Shown here: one piece after another, positions 29,024 through 41,276 of the stretch
How positions within the stretch are numbered: the first letter of the stretch is position 1
Layout of the letters: the number at the start of each line of letters is the position of its first letter
Assembly (NCBI RefSeq): GCF_963678635.1
Contig: NC_087071.1
Coordinates: forward strand, 31,668,141-31,732,140
Direction: 5' to 3'
Origin: Symsagittifera roscoffensis
Taxonomy: Eukaryota > Xenacoelomorpha > Acoela > Convolutidae
DNA: 64,000 nucleotides
Translations under genes and position numbers: made by a program
The notes under the pieces: model-generated
The model's database searches: none
What the model was told of the DNA's origin: nothing
The model's input: the letters and a program-made list of their open reading frames with translations, nothing else

Positions 29024-32000
29024 TCAGACAATAAAAACGTCGTTTTAAGAGGAACGTTTTTTTAGAATGGCTCTAAAATCACAAAATTACTCGATTTCTT
29101 CATAAAAACCCATTTTTGATCAGTTTTCTTCCTCTGGATCTCTATATAGGTCTTTTTTTGAGTTGATTGGTTATCTGATGAGACCACAAGAGCGTCAATG
29201 AGCTTCGTTGCAGACAAAAAAGCAAAGTTATATGGGGAAAATTGTTTATCTAAATCGAAATTAGTATTCACTTTATAAATTAAAAAAAAAACAAGTGTAA
29301 TGAACTTTGGTTAAACATTTTTTTTTTCTCTCATAAGACTTTCATTTTACTGTCTGATACTAAGAAGAGTACTTTTGTGCCGACATGGAACACTTAAAAT
29401 ACGAAATTAAACGATGATTTATTTGCTCAGAACTTGGTAACTGGCTTTCTCCTTAAGAAACCTAATTTTATGAAAATTGTCTTGTTTGAGCTTCAATATA
29501 GAACCATATATGTGCTTATCAGACTTGTCAGGGCCGGGAAGAGTCATTGATCGTACATTCAGACAATAAAAACGTCGTTTTAAGATGAAAGTTTTTTTCG
29601 AAAGGCTCAAAAATCACAAAATTACTCGATTTCTTATTGAAAACCCATTTTTTGATCAGTTTTCTTCCTCTGGATATCTATATAGGTCTTTTTTTGAGTT
29701 TATTAGTAATTTGAGACCACAATAGCGTCAGTGAGCTTCGTTGCAGACAAAAATATCAAAGTTGTATAGGGAAAATTGTTTATCTAAATCGAAGTTAGTA
29801 TTCACTTTATAAATTAAAAAAAAAAACAAGTGTAATGAACTTTGGTTAAACATTTTTTTCTCTCATAAGCTTTCATTTTACTGTCTGATACTAAGAAGAG
29901 TACTTTTGTGCCGACAGGGAACACTTTAAATACGAAATTAAACGATGATTTATTTGCTCAGAACTTGGTAAATGGCTTTCTCCTTAAGAAACCTAAATTT
30001 ATGAAAATTGTTTTTGTTTGAGCTTCAATATAGAACCATATATGTGCTTGTCAGACTTGTCAGGGCCGGGAAGAGTCAATGAGCGTACATTCAGACAATA
30101 ACAACGTCGTTTTAAGAGGAAAGTTTGTTTAGAATGGCTCAAAAATCACAAAATTACTCGATTTCTTCTTATAAACCCATTTTCTGATCAGTTTTTATTC
30201 CTCTGGATCCCTATATGTGTCCTTTTTTGAAGTTATCGGTAATCTGAGACCAAAATAGGGTCAATGAGCTTCGTGGCAGACAGAAATATCAAAGTTATAA
30301 AGAGAAAATTGTTTATCTAAATCGAAGTTAGTATTCATTTTATAAATTAATAAAAAAACACAAGTGTAATGAAGTTTGGTTAAACATTTTTTTTTCTCTC
30401 ATAAGACTTTCATTTTACTGTCTGATACTAAGAAGAGTATTTTTGTGCCGACAGGGAACACTTTAAATAGGAAATTAAACGATGATTTATTTGCTCAGAT
30501 TTTGGTAAAAGGCTTTCTCCTTAAGAAACCTAAATTTATGAAAATGGTTTTTGTTTGAGCTTCAATATAGAACCATATATGTGCTTATCAGACTTGCCAG
30601 GGCCGGGAAGAGTCATTGAGCGTAAATTCAGACAATAAAAACGTCGTTTTAAGAGGAAAGGTTTTTTCGAATGGCTCAAAAATCACAAAGTTTTCGATTT
30701 CTTATTGAAAACCCATTTTTGATCGGTTTTCTTCCTCTGGATCTCTATATAGGTCTTTTTTTGAGTTTATTGGTAATCTGAGACCACAATAACGTCAATG
30801 AGCTTCGTTGCAGACAAAAAAAGCAAAGTTATATGGGGAAAATTGTTTATCTAAATCGAAATTAGTATTCACTTTATAAATTTAAAAAAAAACAAGTGTA
30901 ATGAACTTTGGTTAAACATTTTTTTCTCTCATAAGACTTTCATTTTACTGTCTGATACTAAGAAGAGTACTTTTGTGCCGACATGGAACACTTTAAATAC
31001 GAAATTAAACGATGATTTATTTGCTCAGAACTTGGTAAATGGCTTTCTCCTTAAGAAACCTAAATTTATGAAAATTGTTTTTGTTTGAGCTTCAATATAG
31101 AACCATATATGTGCTTATCAGACTTGTCAGGGCCGGGAAGAGTCATTGAGCGTACATTCAGACAATAAAAACGTCGTTTTAAGAGGAAAGGTTTTTTCGA
31201 ATGGCTCAAAAATCACAAAATTTTCGATTTCTTATTGAAAACCCATTTTTGATCGGTTTTCTTCCTCTGGATCTCTATATGTCTTTTTTTGAGTTTATTG
31301 GTAACTTGAGACCACAATAGCGTCAGTGAGCGTCGTTGCAGACAAAAATATCAAAGTTATATAGGGAAAATTGTTTATCTAAATCGAAGTTAGTATTCAC
31401 TTTATAAATTAAAAAAAAAACAAGTGTAATGAACTTTGGTTAAACATTTTTTTCTCTCATAAGACTTTAACTTTACTGACTGATACTAAGAAGAGTACTT
31501 TTGTGCCGACAGGGAACACTTTAAATACGAAATTAAACGATGATTTAATTGCTCAGAACTTGGTAAATGGCTTTCTCCTTAAGAAACCTAAATTTATGAA
31601 AATTGTTTTTGTTTGAGCTTCAATATAGAACCATATATGTGCTTATCAGACTTGTCAGGGCCGGGAAGAGTCAATGAGCGTACATTCAGACAATAAAAAC
31701 GTCGTTTTAAGAGGAACGTTTTTTTAGAATGGCTCTAAAATCACAAAATTACTCGATTTCTTCATAAAAACCCATTTTTGATCAGTTTTCTTCCTCTGGA
31801 TCTCTATATAGGTCTTTTTTTGAGTTGATTGGTTATCTGATGAGACCACAAGAGCGTCAATGAGCTTCGTTGCAGACAAAAAAGCAAAGTTATATGGGGA
31901 AAATTGTTTATCTAAATCGAAGTTAGTATTCACTTTATAAATTAAAAAAAAAACAAGTGTAATGAACTTTGGTTAAACATTTTTTTCTCCCATAAAACTT

Positions 32001-35000
32001 TTATTTTACTGTCTGATACTAAGAAGAGTACTCTTGTGCCGACGGGGAACACTTTAAATACGAAATTTACGATGATTTATTTGCTCAGAACTTGGTAAAT
32101 GGCTTTCTCCTTAAGAAACCTAAATTTATGAAAATTGTTTTTGTTTGAGCTTCAATATAGAACCATATATGTGCTTATCAGACTTGTCAGGGCCAGAAAG
32201 AGTCCTTGAGCTTACATTCAGACAACAACAACGTCGTTTTAAGAGGAAAGTTTTTTTAGAATGGCTCAAAAATCTCAAAATTACTCGATTTCTTCTTAAA
32301 AACCCATTTTTGATCAGTTTTCTTCCTCTGGATCTCTATATAGGTCTTTTTTTGAGTTTATTGGTAATCTGAGACCACAATAGCGTCAATGAGCTTTGTG
32401 GCAGACAGAAATATCAAAGTTATATAGAGAAAATTGTTTATCTAAATCGAAGTTAGTATTCACTTTATAAATTTAAAAAAAAACAAGTGTAATGAACTTT
32501 GGTTAAACATTTTTTTCTCCCATAAAACTTTTATTTTACTGTCTGATACTAAGAAGAGTACTCTTGTGCCGACAGGGAACACTTTAAATACGAAATTAAA
32601 CGATGATTTATTTGCTCAGATTTTGGTAAATGGCTTTCTCCTTAAGAAACCTAAATTTATGAAAATTGTTTTTGTTTGAGTTTCAATATAGAACCATATA
32701 TGTGCTTATCAGACTTGTCAGGGCCGGGAAGAGTCATTGAGCGTACATTCAGACAATAAAAACGTCGTTTTAAGAGGAAAGGTTTTTTCGAATGGCTCAA
32801 AAAGCACAAAGTTTTCGATTTCTTATTGAAAACCCATTTTTGATCGGTTTTCTTCCTCTAAATCTCTATATAGGTCTTTTTTTGAGTTTATTGGTAATCT
32901 GAGACCACAATAACGTCAATGAGCTTCGTTGCAGACAAAAAAAGCAAAGTTATATGGGGGAAATTGTTTATCTAAATCGAAATTAGTATTCACTTTATAA
33001 ATTAAAAAAAAAACAAGTGTAATGAACTTTGGTTAAACATTTTTTTTTCTCTCATAAGACTTTCATTTTACTGTCTGATATTAAGAAGAGTACTTTTGTG
33101 CCGACATGGAACACTTAAAATACGAAATTAAACGATGATTTATTTGCTCAGAACTTGGTAAATGGCTTTCTCCTTAAGAAACCTAAATTTATGAAAATTG
33201 TTTTTGTTTGAGCTTCAATATAGAACCATATATGTGCTTATCAGACTTGTCAGGGCCGGGAAGAATCATTGAGCGTACATTCAGACAATAAAAACGTAGT
33301 TTTAAGAGGAAAGGTTTTTTCGAATGGCTCAAAAATCACAAAATTTTCGATTTCTTTTTGAAAACCCATTTTTGATCGGTTTTCTTCCTCTGGATCTCTA
33401 TATATGTCTTTTTTTGAGTTTATTGGTAACTTGAGACCACAATAGCGTCAGTGAGCTTCGTTGCAGACAAAAATATCAAAGTTATTTAGGGAAAATTGTT
33501 TATCTAAATCGAAATTAGTATTCACTTTATAAATTAAAAAAAAAACAAGTGTAATGAACTTTGGTTAAACATTTTTTTTTCTCTCATAAGACTTTCATTT
33601 TACTGTCTGATACTAAGAAAAGTACTTTTGTGCCGACATGGAACACTTAAAATACGAAATTAAACGATGATTTATTTGCTCAGAACTTGGTAAATGGCTT
33701 TCTCCTTAAGAAACCTAAATTTATGAAAATTGTTTTTGTTTGAGCTTCAATATAGAACCATATATGTGCTTATCAGACTTGTCAGGGCCGGGAAGAGTCA
33801 TTGAGCGTACATTCAGACAATAAAAACGTCGTTTTAAGAGGAAAGGTTTTTTCGAATGGCTCAAAAAGCACAAAGTTTTCGATTTCTTATTGAAAACCCA
33901 TTTTTGATCGGTTTTCTTCCTCTAAATCTCTATATAGGTCTTTTTTTGAGTTTATTGGTAATCTGAGACCACAATAACGTCAATGAGCTTCGTTGCAGAC
34001 AAAAAAAGCAAAGTTATATGGGGAAAATTGTTTATCTAAATCGAAATTAGTATTCACTTTATAAATTAAAAAAAAAACAAGTGTAATGAACTTTGGTTAA
34101 ACATTTTTTTTTCTCTCATAAGACTTTCATTTTACTGTCTGATACTAAGAAGAGTACTTTTGTGCCGACATGGAACACTTAAAATACGAAATTAAACGAT
34201 GATTTATTTGCTCAGAACTTGGTAAATGGCTTTCTCCTTAAGAAACCTAAATTTATGAAAATTGTTTTTGTTTGAGCTTCAATATAGAACCATATATGTG
34301 CTTATCAGACTTGTCAGGGCCGGGAAGAGTCATTGAGCGTACATTCAGACAATAAAAACGTAGTTTTAAGAGGAAAGGTTTTTCGAATGGCTCAAAAATC
34401 ACAAAATTTTCTATTTCTTTTTGAAAACCCATTTTTGATCGGTTTTCTTCCTCTGGATCTCTATATATGTCTTTTTTTGAGTTTATTGGTAACTTGAGAC
34501 CACAATAGCGTCAGTGAGCTTCGTTGCAGACAAAAATATCAAAGTTACTTAGGGAAAATTGTTAATCTAAATCGAAGTTAGTATTCACTTTATAAATTAA
34601 AAAAAAACAAGTGTAATGAACTTTGGTTAAACATTTTTTTCTCTCATAAGACTTTAACTTTACTGACTGATACTAAGACGAGTACTTTTGTGCCGACAGG
34701 GAAAACTTTAAATACGAAATTAAACGATGATTTAATTGCTCAGAACTTGGTAAATGGCTTTCTCCTTAAGAAAACTAAATTTATGAAAATTGTTTTTGTT
34801 TGAGCTTCAATATAGAACCATATATGTGCTTATCAGACTTGTCAGGGCCGGGAAGAGTCAATGAGCGTACATTCAGACAATAAAAACGTCGTTTTAAGAG
34901 GAACGTTTTTTTAGAATGGCTCAAAAATCACAAAATTACTCGATTTCTTCATAAAAACCCATTTTTGATCAGTTTTCTTCCTCTGGATCTCTATATAGGT

Positions 35001-35822
35001 CTTTTTTTGAGTTGATTGGTTATCTGATGAGACCACAAGAGCGTCAATGAGCTTCGTTGCAGACAAAAAAGCAAAGTTATATGGGGAAAATTGTTTATCT
35101 AAATCGAAGTTAGTATTCACTTTATAAATTAAAAAAAAAACAAGTGTAATGAACTTTGGTTAAACATTTTTTTCTCCCATAAAACTTTTATTTTACTGTC
35201 TGATACTAAGAAGAGTACTCTTGTGCCGACAGGGAACACTTTAAATACGAAATTTAACGATGATTTATTTGCTCAGAACTTGGTAACTGGCTTTCTCCTT
35301 AAGAAACCTAAATTTATGAAAATTGTTTTTGTTTGAGCTTCAATATAGAACCATATATGTGCTTATCAGACTTGTCAGGGCCAGAAAGAGTCCTTGAGCT
35401 TACATTCAGACAACAACAACGTCGTTTTAAGAGGAAAGTTTTTTTAGAATGGCTCAGAAATCACAAAATTACTCGATTTCTTCTTAAAAACCCATTTTTG
35501 ATCAGTTTTCTTCCTCTGGATCTCTATATAGGTCTTTTTTTGAGTTTATTGGTAATCTGAGACCACAATAGCGTCAATGAGCTTCGTTGCAGACAAAAAA
35601 AAACAAAGTTATATGGGGAAAATTGTTTATCTAAATCGAAATTAGTATTCACTTTATAAATTAAAAAAAAAATCATGTGAAATCAACTTTGGTTAAACAT
35701 TTTTTTTTTCTCATAAAACTTTCATTTTACTGTCTCATACTAAGAAGAGTACTTTTGTGCCGACAGGGAACACTTTAAATACGAAATTAAACGATGATTT
35801 ATTTGCTCAGAACTTGGTAACT
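29024..35822. repeat. 532-bp satellite, about 12.8 tandem monomers
   Basis: The landmark TTACTGTCTGATACTAAG recurs at about 29349, 29880, 30415, 30948, 31473 and so on to 35730, with spacing of 524-537 bp. Certain monomer variants recur every five to six monomers: the variant with the minus-strand open frame at 29062-29271 returns at 31724 and 34911, which shows higher-order organisation. Short ORFs inside follow the repeat and show no coding signal. Divergent monomers lie at 57769-58455 and 62558-63245. Confidence 0.9.
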
Positions 35823-37352
35823 GGACTAATATTTTCAAAAAAAATTCAAAAAAATGTTTTTTGTTGATTTTTCAACTTTCATGCAGGTATTGTGACTACA
35901 TTCTTTTATCAAAAACGGTATATTGACCCTGCTCACTCTGAAACATCATATTGTAGCATTATAACTTGTTTGAAACCATAAGAAACACCTGAAATAAAGA
36001 AAAAAATTGAAAAAAAATATTAAAAAAAGCTTAACCCCAACTTTTGCAACAAGCGTTTGACATCAAAAATAGCTTGTTTAAAAAACTTCAACAACTGTGG
36101 ATAGCCAATCAATGTTTTTCGTGGTCATAGTTGTTGGAATTGTAACAATGGCGCCATTTTAAGGTGACTGTGGTCTTCAAGTTACTAAAAAAATTGAGTT
36201 TGCTTCATGAAACAGTCAGAAGAGTTCACAAATAAAGTGGGCGAAAATGACCTGGTGGCGCTATTTCGATTATCAGTAATAATCCAAAACGTTACTTCAT
36301 ACACCCTGCCATAGCTTTGAACCCTCATAAGGCTTCTATTATGCATGACAACAAACTGGAACCATTGATTGTCCAAAAAACTGGACTAACCCTAACCCTA
36401 ACTCGAAATTTTTATTTTTTTTTAAATTTTGATCAAAAAAAAAATTTTTTTATCCATTGTATGATACATCGTTGGAAAGGTAATTAACTCAGGTTTAGAG
36501 CCCAAACATGACATTGAGGCTACAACATCGTTAAAAAACAAAAAAAGATGAAAAAATCAATACAAAACGGAAAAGTCCCCTGAGCGGTTTCCGAAAAAAC
36601 AAAGTGCCAAAATTGACCCAAAAAATTAGAAATTGTTAAAAACGACTTCGGAATCGTGTTTCCTGCGTAAAAGTACCCATACATGCCAAAAATTACAATT
36701 AAGGAACAACAAAAACCGAAGTTGCACTTTTCAAGTCTACTAGATTGTCGAGTTACTTTTTCAACACGTATCTACTGACCCGACCCTTACGAACTTGGGG
36801 ATAAGGAGATTTTTGAAATGTTGATTATATAGTATCGTTGGAAAGCCCTGTTATAGGGTTTTCCAACGAGCTATCTTTTTTTCGAATCGGATAATTTTTC
36901 GAGGATTAGTGACACTAACCCCAACCGGTTCTAACCCCAACAAAAAACTGAAAAGTCTTAACTATAAAGCAGTTAGGGTTAGTATCTTAAAATGATCCGA
37001 TTTCAGATTTTTTGGTGTCTACGGAAAGAAAATGGTCAGGGCTTTCCAAAAACAATAAAATTATACAATAAAACTAAAATTTGGGTCAATTTGACACGTT
37101 AAAAAATTCAACGGAAAAGTCCCCCGGTCACTGAACCAAAGTCAAAAAAAGCTCGTAAAAAACTTTAAATTTAGTTTTTTGGACCGGACTTGATTTGAAT
37201 CAACTGTAAATAGACTGGGGATTCGATTCTGAGGTCGCTGAACCTCTCCGGTAACAGGAAGGTACTATCCCCAACTCTGAGATCTTTTTTCAGAGCCAAG
37301 GGGACGCAGTAACGGAAAAGTCCCCCTGAGCAGGGTTAGGGTTAGGGTTAGG
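35823..37352. other. Spacer between satellite and copy B, with TTAGGG tracts and GGAAAAGTCCCC words
   Basis: No gene supported. A CCCTAA tract lies at about 36387-36402 and a TTAGGG tract at about 37334-37352. The word ACGGAAAAGTCCCC occurs near 36570, 37108 and 37312, matching the arms of the inverted repeat at the edge of units A and B. The remainder is AT-rich. Confidence 0.6.
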
Positions 37353-37939
37353 GTCCTGCTGTAGGGGACTTTTCCGTTACTTACCACACGGACAAGTCCC
37401 CTGAGCCGGGGGATTTAATTAACGGAAAAGTCCCCCGAAAAAGACCCCGCACCGGAAAAGTTCCCTAAGCACCCCGAAAAGTCCCCTTAGTATCGGAAAA
37501 GTCCCTTTGATCAATTTTATGTAAAATTAATCCCCAAAAAAACCAAAACCAACATTAAAGGTTACTTTTTGAGAACAATTTTACCAAAATATGTGTTAAA
37601 TTAGTTATATCCTAAATGAACGCAATTTTAATCATTTTTCAAGTTGAAAATTACCCAATTAGCAAAAAAAGCAGAGAAAACACGCAAAAGGTTGTCAAAT
37701 TTACTTCACACAATCACGTCGTATAAATCAATTTCAAGCATGGGTTCAGGCGATGTCCTAGGTTCAAACCTGTTATCAATTCACTGCAGTTAAAAAAATA
37801 AAATAACAATAATACGCGAAAGGGCACACAAATTATTGCAAAGTAAACAAACAATTTTCAGTCAGTTCGCTTCTGCATCAAACAATTAACCATCTATAAC
37901 AAAGTTTTTTTTTCGACTCAAAATTTTCGGTCGCTGGCA

Positions 37940-39041
37940 TTATTCATCGTCACTGACATGCGCTTGTTTCAACCAGAATTTATCTGCTCCTTCTGAAGTC
38001 CACGTATCGATACGTTCGAATATATCTCGGGCATGATCGAGATCCATTTTGAATCGTATTGGGTTCCGTAAGATAGCACTTCTACTTGCAAGGTTTCCTC
38101 TTTTATCCTTGAGGAAAATTTCCGCCAGATATAGATGAACATTGTATTCATATTTCATCATATTTTTCGCTGTGCTCCTCTTCTTTCTGTGCACAATGAA
38201 CTCTGCGATTTCTTCTGCTGTCGGATACCCTTGCAACTTAGCTGTGTGGCTTTTCCCTCTATCTCTTACTTCAACTTGATTGTCAATGTTTTTTTTCGTC
38301 AACCTCGATTTCCTTGCCTTGTTCAGCTTGGTAATCATCGTCGCTTTCCGGGTCTGAATGTGGGTCTCTGTTCTCAATTTCATTCGAGCTTGCGGCACCT
38401 GCATTTGTTAACACTCCTCGGTTCAGATCGCGTGCCAAAAGCAAGCTTGTGAACGCACTGGATTTAAACTGCTTCCGGTCAATTTCGTAGTTGTTTCTGG
38501 CAACCGTAGTGGAATGACCCATTTGTTCGTAAATAGCTTCCATAGCATTTGCATCCTGAAGTGTTAAGGCAAATTGCGTGCTTATATCCTTTCTGAATTT
38601 GTCTCCATTGAAATTCACAGTGGCGTGCTGTTTTTCGGATCATTTCCAATAGTTCTTCATGACGTTTAGGAGTTGTGTCTGATGGATTCTTCAATGAAAG
38701 AGGACAGAATAGGTACTCGTCATGATCATGCTCCAATTTGGTTCTCAGATCTAAATACTTGTCCAGAATGTCTTTAAGCATTTGGGTCAGAGTTACTGTT
38801 TTTCGCCAGAAAATTTGAAGTTCTTGTGTGTGCGCCCGACTTTTTTTGCAATAAGATTAATCCTTTCTTTGTCCAGAGCCCATGCGAAGCTCCGCTACTT
38901 CAAGAGGGATCAATTTCATGCCATACACCTGGTATTCTTCATCAAAGTACACTCCTTGCAAATAGTTCCTCTTGATTTTGATGATCGTTCCAGCGCTTAA
39001 TCCTGAATACATAATCAACAGTGCTTAGAAGTTATATTGCA
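37940..39041 (-). pseudogene. Copy B, recombinase part, broken
   Basis: Near-identical to 22959-24062 of copy A. It has the same Ser for Arg in box I, the same frame changes near 38800 and 38870 and the same stops near 39020-39048. An additional T-run length change (near 38288-38295) splits the C-terminal domain into frames 38283-38618 and 37940-38404, and a 3-base deletion is near 38077. The recombinase Met-Gly-His-Ser motif with Tyr at +9 is preserved in 38479-38618. Confidence 0.65.
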
Positions 39042-41276
39042 CTACCCGGTAGTCAGATTCCGAAATGCTGTCAATAATTTTTCCTCCAAATAATCCTGTA
39101 TTGCACCCGCCCATATCGACAAGGTAGCTCTATCTGGTAACTGTTCTCCTTCGCCATCGATGAAAATATTGTTTCGGATCGCTTTTGATCTGTTGAGGGC
39201 CTTAATTCTCTTTGCTATCTCTTTCTCAATGACAACTACATCGAGATAGGGGTTTTTGCTGCCGTACTCGATTCTGGTTAGCAAGAAGTCAACGAATCTC
39301 TGGAGGTGTTTTAACCAATTTTGCATCGTGATTTCGGCTCTCACTGTTTTATATTGGTTCAGCCATTCTGTAATCTTGTACACTTTGGTCAAACCTTCCG
39401 TTAGCACAAGACAATCCTTTACTCGACTACAAACTAAGTCGACGTTTTCCGGGCTGATAACATTGTGTTCATTTCTTTGCCACTCTAATATAACAAATTT
39501 CTTGAATTCTGTCAGATGTGATGCAAAATCAATTGCTCCATGGGGAGTTTTGATTTCTTCCTCGGCAATTACTCGCTTTTCTACCTCCTTTGTTATGTGT
39601 TCGGGTAGATCAGACAGTGTTCGAACAAGTCTTCCTTCTTTAACATGTTTGTATGTATGATCACCTCTTCTACCATACATGATTTGACAATCTTCATTCA
39701 GACAAACGTACTTTTTTTCATTGGTTTTATCTCGCCGATTGCTGTTTTCCAAGAGCATGACCCTGGTAATAATCGAGAGATATTTTTTATCAACGCGGTG
39801 CACGTTTTCAAGGTGAACTCTCAGTTTATTTGGACGACTTAAACCCTTACTATTGCATGCGCTACAATATGTCAAGTTATCATCAGTTATTTCTGGCACG
39901 CAGTATGGGGCACTTGAGGTTGAGACCTGGAGCTGATCAGTGTTTGATGTTGCGCACTTCTCAATTATTTCGACATTTGACTTTATTTTCGGAGCTTCAC
40001 TTTTTCTATCCAATTTTATGATCATATAAAACTCTTCTGACCAAGCGCCGCTTTCTTTTTCCACGTGTTTTTTGAACTGTGGATGTTGCGACTGACAACA
40101 AAGACCAAGGCATTTTATGCACAAGTAATAGTTGTCAGCACCAGTTTCCCGATAACTGAAAGTTTCGTCCGGGAAAACGTCGTCTTTGTGCTCGCACACA
40201 AATCTATGGAATGCCATTTCTCTCTCCGATTCCATTGGGTACTTACAAAACAGACAATGCATTTCTGTATCCCTTTCGCGATTGGTACTCTGAATAACAA
40301 TGTTTTTCTTGTCAGTTTTTGCTTCTTTTGGTTTTACTGCAATTTCGACTGCATTCTTAGCTTTTCTCTTACTTGTACGAGGCGGGTAGTCAGTTTGTTT
40401 GAACCGTGTGGTGAGAAAGACTTCTTTTCGGTCCTGCAATCCCTCGTTAACTGGGCTTTCACTGGGTTGATTATTGATAAATGAGGGCTTTGGATGCAAA
40501 GGTGGAGGTGACGGCTGCTCATTTTCGTGGCAGTTTTCATCCGAACCTTCAAACAAATCTTCGGAATCATCCACCGAATCTTCCTCATCATTAATCTTAA
40601 TAGTTTGAGCTTCCATATTAGTTTGAATCTTGTCAAAGCTGTTGTCAGGGCTGTCATCATTCTTTTCACTATTTTTCTGCTGTGAAATCACGGAAATGCT
40701 CGAGGCATAAGGCAGCGTGGAAGCCGTTACAGACTCGGTTATTTTTTGTTTCCTCCACGGCATGTACTCACCTTTATAATCGTATTGAATCTCATCCCCA
40801 ACATCGATCTCCTGACAACAAACTATCTGGATATGTTTTCTACCCGAACGATCGGTGTAAATTTTCGTCCTCGCATTTGGTTTCTCATTGTTCGAGTCGT
40901 TAATATATCGAGCCAGACAATTTTCGTCTTCCGTGGCGTCGATATACAGTTTGTTTTCTTTGTTTACGAAAATATACTCATTGTCTCCAACTTGGTGTTT
41001 TTTCATATACTCAGCTTCTGTGAGTCTTTTTCCCCGGTAAAAAACAATTCTATCATTCACTTCAAACTTCCTTCTTGCAATCAAACCTTTCCCTTTTCCC
41101 ACTTCATCTTCGATTTCCAATGGTATCAAACCTTCCCAATTATCCTTATCCAACCATTCTTCCACTGAGTAATTATCAAATTTTCTTCTCAAATGCATTC
41201 GGTCTATTCTCTTCATTTTTCTTCCCTGAAGAAAAAAGACCCGATCAATATTTATAGTTTGGTAAAGTATCTTCAT
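39042..41276 (-). CDS. Copy B, SET domain, zinc fingers and core-binding-like region
   Basis: A 744-residue frame from ATG at 41274-41276. SET domain as in copy A (Arg-Tyr-Ile-Asn-Asp-Ser and Tyr-Asp-Tyr-Lys-Gly present), then an acidic and proline-rich linker, then four Cys/His fingers. A helical region follows that corresponds to the segment before the recombinase catalytic part in copy C, probably the arm or core-binding domain. It ends at Leu-Thr-Thr-Gly just before box I. It could still give a SET-finger DNA-binding protein. The part 39285-40620 differs from copy A much more than the flanks do. Confidence 0.7.
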   Translation of the reverse strand: MKILYQTINIDRVFFLQGRKMKRIDRMHLRRKFDNYSVEEWLDKDNWEGLIPLEIEDEVGKGKGLIARRKFEVNDRIVFYRGKRLTEAEYMKKHQVGDNEYIFVNKENKLYIDATEDENCLARYINDSNNEKPNARTKIYTDRSGRKHIQIVCCQEIDVGDEIQYDYKGEYMPWRKQKITESVTASTLPYASSISVISQQKNSEKNDDSPDNSFDKIQTNMEAQTIKINDEEDSVDDSEDLFEGSDENCHENEQPSPPPLHPKPSFINNQPSESPVNEGLQDRKEVFLTTRFKQTDYPPRTSKRKAKNAVEIAVKPKEAKTDKKNIVIQSTNRERDTEMHCLFCKYPMESEREMAFHRFVCEHKDDVFPDETFSYRETGADNYYLCIKCLGLCCQSQHPQFKKHVEKESGAWSEEFYMIIKLDRKSEAPKIKSNVEIIEKCATSNTDQLQVSTSSAPYCVPEITDDNLTYCSACNSKGLSRPNKLRVHLENVHRVDKKYLSIITRVMLLENSNRRDKTNEKKYVCLNEDCQIMYGRRGDHTYKHVKEGRLVRTLSDLPEHITKEVEKRVIAEEEIKTPHGAIDFASHLTEFKKFVILEWQRNEHNVISPENVDLVCSRVKDCLVLTEGLTKVYKITEWLNQYKTVRAEITMQNWLKHLQRFVDFLLTRIEYGSKNPYLDVVVIEKEIAKRIKALNRSKAIRNNIFIDGEGEQLPDRATLSIWAGAIQDYLEEKLLTAFRNLTTG

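Noticed and set aside
29062-35560. Repeated 69- and 75-codon frames inside the 532-bp satellite
   Set aside because: They recur only because the satellite repeats, are absent from other monomers of the array, and show no domain.
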